This document shows, in pieces, positions 50,881-59,856 of a stretch of DNA of 64,000 nucleotides (position 1 is its first letter; each line of letters starts with the position of its first letter). The translations under genes and the position numbers were made by a program. The notes under the pieces were generated by a model, which searched no databases, was not told where the DNA came from, and worked only from the letters and a program-made list of their open reading frames with translations. Origin of the DNA: Spirochaeta sp. UBA5339. Lineage in GTDB: Bacteria; Spirochaetota; Spirochaetia; DSM-2461. The stretch lies in contig DHQL01000011.1 of assembly GCA_002408085.1 (NCBI GenBank), positions 248,001 through 312,000 on the forward strand. Reading direction: 5' to 3'.

Positions 50881-51247
50881 AGAAAGGATGGAGGCCCTGA
50901 AGGCGAGGGCGCGGAAACTGAAAAATGAGATCACCGCCGTCTACTACGCCTATGGCAATGCCAGGACTCCCCGGGGCCCGAAGACAGTCATAGCCCTGAC
51001 ACTCTTTCTGGCCCTTAGTCCCATAGACCTGATTCCCGATTTTATCCCCGTACTGGGTTATCTGGATGACCTGATTATAATCCCCTTTCTTCTGGCCTGG
51101 TCGATCCGGCTGATCCCTCCGGAGGTAATGGAGGAGTCCAGAAGAAAAGCAGAAGAGAAACCTCTTAAGCTTTCTTTGAAATCATTGAGGAAAAAATTCA
51201 GATCCGACCCTGATGCTTCAGATACCAGAACCAGCACTGAACCATAA
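50873..51247 (+). CDS. DUF1232 (YkvA-like) membrane protein
   Basis: 124 residues. PKTVIALTLFLALSPIDLIPDFIPVLGYLDDLIIIPFLL (about 36-74) is the DUF1232 signature SPIDLIPD. One or two membrane segments, then a basic tail. Overlaps the previous stop by eight bases. The start could also be ATG at 50888. Its last 50 bases overlap the convergent Nudix gene. Confidence 0.8.
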   Translation: MSKERMEALKARARKLKNEITAVYYAYGNARTPRGPKTVIALTLFLALSPIDLIPDFIPVLGYLDDLIIIPFLLAWSIRLIPPEVMEESRRKAEEKPLKLSLKSLRKKFRSDPDASDTRTSTEP

Positions 51248-51770
51248 TGGCCGAGTCGTACTCACCCTTCCCCATATTCTCCGAGACCTGAGAGAAGCTC
51301 TCCTCACGCCACTGAAGAAACTCGTTGTCATCCAGTTCCAGCTCGTGAGTTCTCTTAAGTCCCCTGGCCAGAAAGCTGGTAGACCGATTGCTCATAAAGG
51401 CGGGATTGGGGTTGATGGTGCCGATCTCTATCATCTCGTCGGCTGTAAAACCGGTCTCCTCCCTGAGTTCACGAACAGCCGCATCAAGAGCAGTTTCACC
51501 GGGGTCGACCACTCCCGCAGGAAACTCGCAGGACATGGCACCGCTGCCGTGGCGGAATTGACGGACCATCAGAAAGCCGGGCTCCGCGCTGCCCTCTGCC
51601 GGGGGAAGCTCGGGAATCACCGTAACCCAGTCGGGGGATTGGCAGACCACCATGGGCTGCTCTCTTCCATCGGGACTCTCCCGGTGCACCTGGTCAATGG
51701 AGAAGATCGGCCCCTTCCAGACCTCCTTCTTCACTCCCTTGTCTTTCCACATCAGTTCTTTGTCGCTCAT
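51198..51770 (-). CDS. Nudix hydrolase (ADP-ribose pyrophosphatase-like)
   Basis: 190 residues. Nudix box GVVDPGETALDAAVRELREETGF (about 86-108) is complete (G-x5-E-x7-REUxEExGU). The preceding VRQFRHGSGAMSCEFPAG fits NudF-type ADP-ribose pyrophosphatases. It hydrolyses X-linked nucleoside diphosphates. ATG overlaps the stop of the KamA gene (ATGA), so it is translationally coupled to it. Its 3' end overlaps the convergent DUF1232 gene by 50 bases. Confidence 0.87.
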   Translation of the reverse strand: MSDKELMWKDKGVKKEVWKGPIFSIDQVHRESPDGREQPMVVCQSPDWVTVIPELPPAEGSAEPGFLMVRQFRHGSGAMSCEFPAGVVDPGETALDAAVRELREETGFTADEMIEIGTINPNPAFMSNRSTSFLARGLKRTHELELDDNEFLQWREESFSQVSENMGKGEYDSAIMVQCWFWYLKHQGRI

Positions 51771-52792
51771 CTGTCCTCTCTCGGATATATATAAAGTTCT
51801 TTGCTCTCTTCGCTGTTCTTAAAAACATAGCCCTCTTCCCGCTCTTCCACAAGAAGGCTCCGGCTTAAGGGGATCTTCCCTCCCCCGCCGGGAAGGTCCA
51901 CGGCGTAGGTCGGCAAGGCCAGTCCGGACACCTTCAGCCTCAGCTCATCCATTATCTTCCAGCCCCTCTCCAGGGGGGCCCTGAAATGGGAGGTTCCCCG
52001 GGCCAGATCGCCCTGGAAGAGGTAGTAGGGTTTCACACCTTCGGCAAGAAGCTGCTGAAACAGGGCCGCCAGAATGTCAGAGTCATCGTTAATTCCACTC
52101 AGGAGGACTGACTGATTGACCATGGGTATCCCGGCTTCTCTGATCCGCTTCAGAGCACTGCGGCTGTCATGTGTCAGTTCGTCGGGATGGTTGAACTGAA
52201 TCACCATCCACAGAGGATGATTCTCCTTAAGAAGATCCAGAAGCTCCTGATCAATCCGGTCAGGCAGGACTGCAGGCACTCTGGTGGCCATTCTGAAAAT
52301 TATATTTTGATTGGTCAGTCCCCCCCGGAACCGTCCGAGTATATCCCGTAAATATCCTGTAGACAGGGTCAGAGGATCACCCCCGGTGATCAGGATTTCC
52401 TGAACTTCGGGATGAGAATTTACATAGTCTATAACCTGCTCACACTCTGAGGTGGTCAGATTGCGGTGGTTTTTGCCCGTGAAGGAGCGCCTGAAACAGT
52501 GACGGCAGTGGAGAGCACAGCTGTCGGTCAGCAGCAGGGCGATCCTGTTACGGTAACGGTGCACCATTCTTGGAAGAGGAGAGTGAATCTCCTCGGAGAG
52601 GGGATCAGGACTCTCTGAATCAAGGAATTCCAGCTCCGCCGATCTGGGTACAACCTGCCTCCGCAGGGCCTCTGATTCTGATGCCAGGGCCAGGTAGTAG
52701 GGAGTTCCCTTAAAGGCCAGCTTCTCACCCTCTGCCTCAAACCAGGCCTTCTCCTCGGGCCGGAGTTCCATATAATCCTCGATTTCCGTCAT
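51767..52792 (-). CDS. KamA-family radical SAM aminomutase (EpmB-length)
   Basis: 341 residues. The radical SAM cluster is Cys92-x3-Cys96-x2-Cys99 (SCALHCRHCFRR). The PLP-lysine site is PGGGGKIPL near the end (VDLPGGGGK). GGDPLTLS and the ATRVPAVLPDRI segment are typical of lysine 2,3-aminomutases. The length fits EpmB (EF-P beta-lysylation) better than the roughly 415-residue clostridial LAM, which has an extra C-terminal part. No EpmA or EF-P gene lies nearby, so the substrate is open. It is coupled to the Nudix gene. Confidence 0.85.
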   Translation of the reverse strand: MTEIEDYMELRPEEKAWFEAEGEKLAFKGTPYYLALASESEALRRQVVPRSAELEFLDSESPDPLSEEIHSPLPRMVHRYRNRIALLLTDSCALHCRHCFRRSFTGKNHRNLTTSECEQVIDYVNSHPEVQEILITGGDPLTLSTGYLRDILGRFRGGLTNQNIIFRMATRVPAVLPDRIDQELLDLLKENHPLWMVIQFNHPDELTHDSRSALKRIREAGIPMVNQSVLLSGINDDSDILAALFQQLLAEGVKPYYLFQGDLARGTSHFRAPLERGWKIMDELRLKVSGLALPTYAVDLPGGGGKIPLSRSLLVEEREEGYVFKNSEESKELYIYPREDR

Positions 52793-52812
52793 GGGCCTAT
52801 CATACTGAAACC

Positions 52813-52841
52813 TTGACTTTTGATAAACTGAATTCTATGGT
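52813..52841 (+). promoter_or_regulatory. Promoter of the serine acetyltransferase gene
   Basis: TTGACT at 52813-52818, 17-base spacer, TATGGT at 52836-52841. The TTG here is therefore likely a -35 element and not a start codon. Confidence 0.55.
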
Positions 52842-52863
52842 GGAACCGGGGAATAAAAGAGAT

Positions 52864-53775
52864 ATGATCAGAGAAATTGAACGAATCAGCACCGAAATTA
52901 TCAGCACACTGCGGGACAAAGAGGGGTGCAATCACCTCAACGGTCCCAATCTGCCCTCAAGACAGAGCGTAATTGATATAATCGCCACCCTTGAATCCAT
53001 CATCTTTCCGGGATTTCAGGAGGACGAGGCCCTTGAGGATGAATATCTCAGCTTCAATATCGGCGGTAAGCTGCTGCGCTCCGCCCAGGACCTGATCTCG
53101 GAGATATCCAAGAGTCTCAACTGCCGTCAGGACCCCTGCAGAAACGACGGGGATTATGAACTTAACGATGCGGAAGCCTCGGTTCTGGCCCTCCGTTTTC
53201 TGTCAAAGATCCCTGAAATCAGGGAGATGGTGATGAAGGATGTCACCGCTGCTCTGAAAGGGGACCCCGCCGCCAGAAGCCGGGAAGAGGTAATCCTCTC
53301 CTACCCCGGACTGGAAGCCATCACCGTACACCGCATGGCTCATGAGCTCTACATGATGAATGTCCCCCTGATTCCCCGTATGATGAATGAACATATTCAC
53401 CGGAAAACGGGTATTGATATCCATCCGGGAGCCACCATCGGGGAGTCCTTCTTTATCGACCATGGAACCGGTGTTGTTATCGGAGAGACCACCTGCATCG
53501 GTAAAAACTGCAAGGTCTACCAGGGAGTCACACTGGGAGCCCTGAGTGTAAAAAAGGAAGAGGCCAACAAGAAGAGACACCCCACCCTGGAAGACAACGT
53601 GACCATCTATGCGGGAGCCACGATTCTGGGAGGAAATACGGTAATCGGAAAGAACACGGTTATCGGCGGTAATGTCTGGATCACCTCCTCCATTCCCGAA
53701 GACAGCCTGGTCTACAACCGCCCTGCAGAGTACATTCTGAAGAACAGATACGCCAGCCAGAATTCCGATTCCTGA
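52864..53775 (+). CDS. cysE: Serine O-acetyltransferase (EpsC-type)
   Basis: About 303 residues; makes O-acetylserine for cysteine. Long alpha-helical N-terminus (about 1-160), then the left-handed beta-helix of hexapeptide repeats (IDIHPGATIGESFFIDHGTGVVIGETTCIGKNCKVYQGVTLGALS) with catalytic His in DHGTG. HRMAHELYMMNVPLIPRMMNE links the two parts, as in EpsC-type enzymes. ATG at 52864 is preferred because a promoter overlaps the earlier TTG and ATG frames. A strong hairpin follows. Confidence 0.9.
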   Translation: MIREIERISTEIISTLRDKEGCNHLNGPNLPSRQSVIDIIATLESIIFPGFQEDEALEDEYLSFNIGGKLLRSAQDLISEISKSLNCRQDPCRNDGDYELNDAEASVLALRFLSKIPEIREMVMKDVTAALKGDPAARSREEVILSYPGLEAITVHRMAHELYMMNVPLIPRMMNEHIHRKTGIDIHPGATIGESFFIDHGTGVVIGETTCIGKNCKVYQGVTLGALSVKKEEANKKRHPTLEDNVTIYAGATILGGNTVIGKNTVIGGNVWITSSIPEDSLVYNRPAEYILKNRYASQNSDS

Positions 53776-53800
53776 GGCACCTCTCCGGAAGATTATCCTG

Positions 53801-53822
53801 GCAGGGCAGGCTCCTGCCCTGC
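53801..53822 (+). terminator. Hairpin after the serine acetyltransferase gene
   Basis: GCAGGGCAG / CTGCCCTGC, 9-bp perfect stem with a 4-base loop, 26 bases after the stop. No T run follows. Confidence 0.5.
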
Positions 53823-53902
53823 GTAAGTCCGCGTTCCTGAAATCTTGCGTTCCCATTTCATCCGTCCTATGATAGTAGGTATATAAAAATGAGGAGTGTA
53901 CC

Positions 53903-55474
53903 ATGCCTGCCCGGGAAAACAGTCTGATAATATTTCATCATCATCTTCTGCCGGGAGGCGTCACCGATGTAATCAGACACGCCCTTACCAGTCTCAGTGA
54001 ACTGCAGGATTTGTCTGGAATTACCGTGGTCTGCGGACGACAGAAGAACAGCGAAGTTGTTGAAAGACACATCAAAACACTCCCTGACAGAATCCCCATA
54101 ACAATCGAGTTTATGAAGGAACTTGACTATCTCAGCCAGGAGGGGAGCTCCGAAGATCCGGCCTTTCTGGAAAAGCTCCTGATGGACCGCTATGGCTCTG
54201 ACGAAAACATCTGGCTTATCCACAACTACCACCTGGGAAAAAACTGGGCCCTTACAGCTGCCCTGAACACCATTGCCCGCTCCGGACGGCAGAAGATGAT
54301 CTATCAGATCCACGATTTTCCTGAATGCGCCCGATACGCCAATCTGAAAGAGCTGAAAAGTCATATATCAGATAGCCTCTATCCGGTCAGCCCGTCCCTG
54401 CGCTACTGCGTGATCAATGTCAGGGACTTTGAAATCCTTAAAAACGCAGGCCTTCCCGAAGAGCATCTCTTCCTTCTGGAGAATCCCGTCCCTGCCTCGG
54501 GAGTCCCCGGCAGGAACCTGCATAGAGACACAGAAAAAAAGAAAATTCTGAAAGCTCTCTCTGAACTGAAACCCTCGGGAGGAGTCTTCCATGCAGAAGG
54601 AGATATCTGGCTCTATCCTGTAAGAAGCATCCGCAGGAAGAATGTTCTGGAGGGAGGATTTATCACCGCCCTCCAACAGAATGAGGTCAACATGATTGTG
54701 ACCCTACCGGGAGTCTCTCCCCAGGAGAAGGGTTACTCGGACCTGGTGGAAAAGGCCTATGCGAAGGGACTGATTCCAGGCTTCTGGGGTACCGGAGCAC
54801 TGCCCGAGGATTCAGGAGTGACCTACGGAGGCATGATTAAGGCTGCCGATATGATCTGCTCACCATCGGTGCAGGAGGGCTTCGGATATATGTACCTGAA
54901 CGCCCTGCTCTGGGGAAAAGGTCTGATCGCCCGATCTCTTGATATTATGGGGGGCTTTCTCCCGTTGATGAAAAACTATCCCGCTCTTCTATATAATGAG
55001 GTGCTTATTTCCTCGGATACTGCCCTGAAGCAGAAGACAGGCCGCTTCTACAGAGAGCGCCTTCTGGAATTGAAGGAGTATCTGAGCCCGGTCCTGGAAG
55101 AGCAGCTTGAAGGGGAACTGGAAGAGTATCTGAACAGGGACTCCCTGGAGTACTCCTACCTTGCTCCGGAAGACCAGTACGCGCTTCTTGAAAAACTGAA
55201 GGATAATGCTTTTGCAGAAGAGTGCCGGCAGATGAACCGGGAGCTTTTATCGGACATTGATTCGGTAATAAAAACACCTCCAACGGATAAATCGGCAGAG
55301 CTTTATAAGTCCTACGGTGTGGAATCCTACAGGAAAAACTTCTCACTAATCATCGATTCATTTACTGAAACAGAAAGTTCCGGAATTCACAATAAATTAA
55401 CAGCCGATCCTATCGACGGTGAATTACAGTCCGGCTTCAGCCGTCTGGAGTTCCTGCGGCTCCTCTACCGCTAA
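53903..55474 (+). CDS. Glycosyltransferase, GT-B fold
   Basis: 523 residues. N-terminal Rossmann half (LIIFHHHLLPGGVTDVIRHAL, with a His-rich GGV loop, then IWLIHNYHLGKN), and a C-terminal half with MICSPSVQEGFGYMYLNALLWGKGLIAR, the E-x7-E-like nucleotide-sugar motif of GT4-type enzymes. No membrane segment. The last roughly 130 residues are helical and unassigned. GAGGAG lies before the ATG. It is 163 bases before nifJ, which has its own promoter. Product unknown; a glycolipid or compatible solute is possible. Confidence 0.7.
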   Translation: MPARENSLIIFHHHLLPGGVTDVIRHALTSLSELQDLSGITVVCGRQKNSEVVERHIKTLPDRIPITIEFMKELDYLSQEGSSEDPAFLEKLLMDRYGSDENIWLIHNYHLGKNWALTAALNTIARSGRQKMIYQIHDFPECARYANLKELKSHISDSLYPVSPSLRYCVINVRDFEILKNAGLPEEHLFLLENPVPASGVPGRNLHRDTEKKKILKALSELKPSGGVFHAEGDIWLYPVRSIRRKNVLEGGFITALQQNEVNMIVTLPGVSPQEKGYSDLVEKAYAKGLIPGFWGTGALPEDSGVTYGGMIKAADMICSPSVQEGFGYMYLNALLWGKGLIARSLDIMGGFLPLMKNYPALLYNEVLISSDTALKQKTGRFYRERLLELKEYLSPVLEEQLEGELEEYLNRDSLEYSYLAPEDQYALLEKLKDNAFAEECRQMNRELLSDIDSVIKTPPTDKSAELYKSYGVESYRKNFSLIIDSFTETESSGIHNKLTADPIDGELQSGFSRLEFLRLLYR

Positions 55475-55567
55475 AACTATATTTTACGGCCTTAATAGAG
55501 TGAGTTTATCCTCAGTACGTTTATCGATAGATGAATGCTGAATTTAAACCGAAACAACATCAAAGCC

Positions 55568-55596
55568 TTGCGTTCTATCCCCATAACCTTTATCAT
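55568..55596 (+). promoter_or_regulatory. Promoter of the pyruvate:ferredoxin oxidoreductase gene
   Basis: TTGCGT at 55568-55573, 17-base spacer, TATCAT at 55591-55596, 40 bases before the ATG. Confidence 0.5.
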
Positions 55597-55636
55597 GTTC
55601 AGGTCAAAACTATTCTAATTATAAGGGATTTCTCAT

Positions 55637-58600
55637 ATGTCAAATGAAAAGAAAATGGTTACCATTGACGGTAATGCGGCTGCAGCTCATGTAGCCTATG
55701 CCTTCAGTGAAGTCGCCGCAATTTTCCCCATTACTCCCTCATCACCGATGGGTGAGTACTCCGACGCCTGGGCAAGCCAGGGCCGGGAAAACGTCTTCGG
55801 CAAAAAAGTCGATGTAATCGAGATGCAGTCTGAGGCCGGTGCAGCCGGTTCTGTACACGGAGCTCTTTCCGGTGGTGCTTTGACAACTACCTTTACAGCT
55901 TCACAGGGTCTTCTTCTGATGATCCCCAACATGCACAAGATTGCCGGTGAAATGATTCCGACAGTTTTCCATGTTTCTGCACGTTCACTGGCAGCACAGT
56001 CTCTGTCTATCTTCGGAGACCACTCTGACGTAATGTCCTGCCGCAACACAGGCTTTGCCATGACAGCAGCAGCCTCCATCCAGGAAACCATGGATATGGC
56101 CGTTGTCGCTCACCTGGCAACTCTGAAAACTGAAGTTCCCTTCCTGTCCTTCTTCGACGGATTCAGAACTTCTCACGAGATCCAGAAGGTTGAAGAGATC
56201 TCCTACGATACTATCGCTGAAATGATCGAACCCAAGTACATCGAGCGTTTCCGCGACAGAGGTATGAGACCTGAAAAGCCCATCGTAAAGGTTGCCGCAC
56301 AGAATGCCGACGTTTACTTCCAGGGTCGTGAAACAACAAACAACATCTACGACACAATTCCCGAAGTAGTTCAGGAGTACATGGATCAGCTGGCCGCCAA
56401 GGTCGGAAGACAGTACCACCTCTTCGACTATGTCGGTGCAGCTGATGCTGAAAAAGTACTGATCGCCATGGGTTCTGCCTGTGACACAATCGATCAGACT
56501 GTATCCTACCTTGTTGCCAAGGGCGAAAAAGTCGGTGCCATCAAGGTAAGACTCTACAGACCCTTCTCAGCCAAGGCCTTTATGGACGCTGTTCCCGCAA
56601 GCTGTAAGAAGATTGCCGTTCTGGACAGAACTAAAGAGCCCGGTTCACTGGGTGAGCCCCTCTACCAGGACGTTGTAACCGTTATGGCCGGAAAGGACGT
56701 TGAAATCATCGGCGGACGCTACGGTCTGTCCTCTAAAGAGTTCAACCCCTCACACGTTAAAGCCATCTTCGACCACATGGACGGAGCTGCTTTCCACGGA
56801 TTCACAGTCGGTATCATCGACGATGTTTCCAACAAGTCCATCGAAGTTAAAGAAACTATCGATGTATCCCCCGAAGATACCTTCAGCGGAATGTTCTGGG
56901 GTCTCGGTTCTGACGGTACCGTAGGTGCCAACAAGAACTCCATCAAGATCATCGGTGACAACACCGATATGAACGCTCAGGCTTACTTTGTATACGACTC
57001 AAAGAAGTCCGGTGGTGTTACCACTTCTCACCTGAGATTCGGTAAGTCCTCGGTTAACATGCCCTGGCTCATCGATGCAGCCGACTTTGTAGCCTGTTCA
57101 AACCCCGCGTACATCGGACGCTACGACATGCTGGGACCCATCAAGGAAGGCGGTGTATTCCTCCTGAACACTGAGGTTCCCGAAGACGAGATCTTCGACC
57201 ACATGACCGAACATGATCAGAAGATCATCATCGACAGAAAGGTCAAGTTCTACGCAATGAACGCTTATAAGGTAGCCGAAGAGGTTGGACTGGGTAACAG
57301 AACCAACACTGTAATGCAGGCTGCTTTCTTCAAGATTTCCGGTGTTCTCCCCGAGGCACAGGCAATCGAACTGCTCAAGGGCGCTATCAAGAAGACCTTC
57401 AGCAGAAAGGGTGAAGACATCGTTAAGATGAACTGGGAAGCTGTAGACAAGTCTGCTGCCGCCCTGATCGAAGTGAAAGTTCCCGCAACTATCACCAAAT
57501 CCTTCACCCCCCCCAGCCTGATCCCCGCAGACGCTGACGACTTCACAAAGAATATCATTGAGAAGTCAATGCTGATGAAGGGTGATGACATCCCCGTAAG
57601 CCACATGAGCTACGACGGAGTTCTCCCCACAGGAACAACCAAGCTGGAAAAACGCGGTGTTGCACCCCGTGTACCCCAGTGGAAATCCGACAACTGTATC
57701 CAGTGTAACCAGTGTGTACAGTCCTGTCCCCACGCGGCTATCAGAGCCAAGCAGATCACTCCCGCCAGTCTGGCCGGTGCTCCCGAGACTCTGAAGGTTG
57801 TAGACCTGAAGGCCTCCAAGGACAAGGAAGCGGATCTCAAGTACAAGGTACAGGTATTCATCGACGACTGTCAGGGTTGTGGTGTATGTATCGAAACATG
57901 TCCCGCAAAAGAGAAGGCTCTGGTATTCTCTACACTCGAGCATGAAAGAGAACTGGGCGAGCACGAAAACGAAGTCTTCTTCGAAGCTCTTCCCTACGGC
58001 GCTCTCGACGGATCTTCCGAAGAGAATGTTAAGGGTATGCAGTTCAGAAGACCTCTTTTTGAGTTCTCCGGAGCTTGTGCCGGTTGTGGTGAAACACCCT
58101 ACGTTAAACTGGTAACACAGATTTGCGGTGAAAACATGGTTGTAGCCAACGCTACAGGATGTTCCTCCATCTACGGTGGTACATTCCCCGCAATCCCCTA
58201 CTGCAAGAACGAGCAGGGAAGAGGACCCGCATGGGGTAACTCACTGTTCGAAGACAACGCCGAGTACGGTTTCGGTATGAGACTGGCTGTTGACTCCAAC
58301 AGAACACTTCTGAAGAAGAAAACTGATGCACTGCTGGCTCTGGGAACTACTCCCGAACTGACAGCTGCCATCAACGCTTCCTACGAACTGTGGAAAGACA
58401 CAACTCAGGCTGCTATCGACGCTCAGGACGCTGTTAAGGCTGCCCTCCCCGCAGCACTGGCTGCCGCTTCAGGCGAAGCCAAGGCTCTGGTAACCAAGAT
58501 CATCGAACTCCAGGACTACTTCGTAGACAAGTCAGTATGGATCATCGGTGGTGACGGTTGGGCTTACGACATCGGCTTCGGCGGTGTTGACCACGTACTG

Positions 58601-59167
58601 GCTGCCGGTAAAAACGTAAACATTCTGGTACTGGATACCGAGGTTTACTCCAACACCGGTGGACAGGCTTCCAAGGCTACACCCATCGCGTCTGTTGCCA
58701 AGTTCGCCAACGCCGGTATGAGACTGGGCAAGAAGAACATGAGCCTTATGGCCATGAGCTACGGATACTGCTATGTTGCCTCTATCGCACTGGGATCAAA
58801 CAGAAACCACGCACAGAAGGCCCTGATGGAAGCTGCGGCTTACGACGGACCCTCTATCGTATTCTGTTACGCACCCTGTATCGCTCACGGAATCGACATG
58901 ATGAAGACTCAGGTCGAAGAGAAGAGAGCGGTAGACTGTGGTTACTGGCCCCTGTACCGCTACAACCCCACTATGGAAGCGGGCAAGAAGTTCAGCTGGG
59001 ACTGCAAAGAGCCCACAGCAGACTTCCAGGAGTTTATCAGAAGCGAAAGACGCTACACAGCGCTGCTTAAGACTGCACCCGAAGAGGCCGAAATGCTCTA
59101 CGCTCAGGCCGAAGAGGATGCAAAGAACAGATGGAACTTCTTCAAGAACATTGGAGAAATCATGTAA
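55637..59167 (+). CDS. nifJ: Pyruvate:ferredoxin (flavodoxin) oxidoreductase
   Basis: 1176 residues, the usual homodimeric size. Converts pyruvate + CoA to acetyl-CoA + CO2 and reduces ferredoxin. Domain I begins TIDGNAAAAHVAYAFSEVAAIFPITPSSPMGE. Two 4Fe-4S sites lie near 684 (CIQCNQCVQSCP) and 743 (CQGCGVCIETCP). The proximal cluster/TPP domain has CAGCGETP near 812 and IIGGDGWAYDIGFGG near 968. Codon use is strongly biased (few rare codons), as for a highly expressed enzyme. It is monocistronic with its own promoter and terminator. Confidence 0.96.
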   Translation: MSNEKKMVTIDGNAAAAHVAYAFSEVAAIFPITPSSPMGEYSDAWASQGRENVFGKKVDVIEMQSEAGAAGSVHGALSGGALTTTFTASQGLLLMIPNMHKIAGEMIPTVFHVSARSLAAQSLSIFGDHSDVMSCRNTGFAMTAAASIQETMDMAVVAHLATLKTEVPFLSFFDGFRTSHEIQKVEEISYDTIAEMIEPKYIERFRDRGMRPEKPIVKVAAQNADVYFQGRETTNNIYDTIPEVVQEYMDQLAAKVGRQYHLFDYVGAADAEKVLIAMGSACDTIDQTVSYLVAKGEKVGAIKVRLYRPFSAKAFMDAVPASCKKIAVLDRTKEPGSLGEPLYQDVVTVMAGKDVEIIGGRYGLSSKEFNPSHVKAIFDHMDGAAFHGFTVGIIDDVSNKSIEVKETIDVSPEDTFSGMFWGLGSDGTVGANKNSIKIIGDNTDMNAQAYFVYDSKKSGGVTTSHLRFGKSSVNMPWLIDAADFVACSNPAYIGRYDMLGPIKEGGVFLLNTEVPEDEIFDHMTEHDQKIIIDRKVKFYAMNAYKVAEEVGLGNRTNTVMQAAFFKISGVLPEAQAIELLKGAIKKTFSRKGEDIVKMNWEAVDKSAAALIEVKVPATITKSFTPPSLIPADADDFTKNIIEKSMLMKGDDIPVSHMSYDGVLPTGTTKLEKRGVAPRVPQWKSDNCIQCNQCVQSCPHAAIRAKQITPASLAGAPETLKVVDLKASKDKEADLKYKVQVFIDDCQGCGVCIETCPAKEKALVFSTLEHERELGEHENEVFFEALPYGALDGSSEENVKGMQFRRPLFEFSGACAGCGETPYVKLVTQICGENMVVANATGCSSIYGGTFPAIPYCKNEQGRGPAWGNSLFEDNAEYGFGMRLAVDSNRTLLKKKTDALLALGTTPELTAAINASYELWKDTTQAAIDAQDAVKAALPAALAAASGEAKALVTKIIELQDYFVDKSVWIIGGDGWAYDIGFGGVDHVLAAGKNVNILVLDTEVYSNTGGQASKATPIASVAKFANAGMRLGKKNMSLMAMSYGYCYVASIALGSNRNHAQKALMEAAAYDGPSIVFCYAPCIAHGIDMMKTQVEEKRAVDCGYWPLYRYNPTMEAGKKFSWDCKEPTADFQEFIRSERRYTALLKTAPEEAEMLYAQAEEDAKNRWNFFKNIGEIM

Positions 59168-59240
59168 GACCTGCCCTCGCGGCTTAGTTTTGCACCCCGG
59201 AGAGAGGAGCCGTAAGGCTCTTCTCCTCTGTTCATATAGA

Positions 59241-59271
59241 AAAGCAGGCCCCCCGCGGGTCTGCTTTTTTT
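59241..59271 (+). terminator. Rho-independent terminator after nifJ
   Basis: AAAGCAGGCCC / GGGTCTGCTTT stem (one G-T pair) with a 5-base CCCGC loop, then a T run. It lies 74 bases after the stop. Confidence 0.85.
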
Positions 59272-59298
59272 ATGTTCTGCCCGATTGAACACCCATGT

Positions 59299-59327
59299 TT
59301 GCCATCCTTGAACTATGGGGATATAAT
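59299..59327 (+). promoter_or_regulatory. Sigma-70-type promoter
   Basis: TTGCCA at 59299-59304, 17-base spacer, and a perfect TATAAT at 59322-59327, 32 bases before the ATG at 59360. Confidence 0.7.
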
Positions 59328-59359
59328 TTTCAAATATCTTATACATGAGGAAGAAAAAT

Positions 59360-59836
59360 ATGACCAGACCGGTTCCCTTCAGTCCCCAAAACGGTGTTCC
59401 CGGCTCCATGACAGGCATTGAGCTGCCTGTGGATTCACTCTCAATCCTGAAAGAGGTGAAATTTTACATCACTGACCATGGCACACCCGCCACTCCCTAC
59501 TCTCTTGCCATCTACCGGTTTTCATCAGAGGCAGGGCCCGAAACACCAATTCGGAATCTGGAAATAACATGCACAGCTACAGAAGGAAACAAGTGGATCA
59601 GCCACAGCCTGGAATCTGATAGGATAACTCTTGAGCCAGGTAATTACCTTGTTGCCATGAAGTGGAAGGCCTCTCCCGGAGAGGATGGTCTTACGGCCCA
59701 GACCATCGGCTTCAAAGAGTCTGATGATGAGCCTGTAAGCTGGATGAACTGGAACGGCAGAGATGACGGCTGGAGTAAAGACACCGGACCCTACAGAGGG
59801 AACTTTATGATTGAGGCTGCTCTGGAGAAGGTTTAA
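59360..59836 (+). CDS. Unknown beta-sandwich-like protein
   Basis: 158 residues. GVPGSMTGIELPVDSLSILKEVKFYITDHGTPATPYSLAIYRF and LEPGNYLVAMKWKAS have the strand pattern of a jelly-roll or carbohydrate-binding-like domain. No signal peptide and no family recognised. ATG at 59360 is chosen because AGGAAG lies 6 bases upstream; an ATG at 59345 overlaps that site. Strong promoter just upstream. Confidence 0.55.
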   Translation: MTRPVPFSPQNGVPGSMTGIELPVDSLSILKEVKFYITDHGTPATPYSLAIYRFSSEAGPETPIRNLEITCTATEGNKWISHSLESDRITLEPGNYLVAMKWKASPGEDGLTAQTIGFKESDDEPVSWMNWNGRDDGWSKDTGPYRGNFMIEAALEKV

Positions 59837-59856
59837 TCTCAGCTGGGCTTCTGGTT

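Noticed and set aside
52813..52863. Longer N-terminus of the serine acetyltransferase starting at TTG 52813
   Set aside because: TTGACT-N17-TATGGT looks like a promoter at exactly this place, so the TTG is probably a -35 element.
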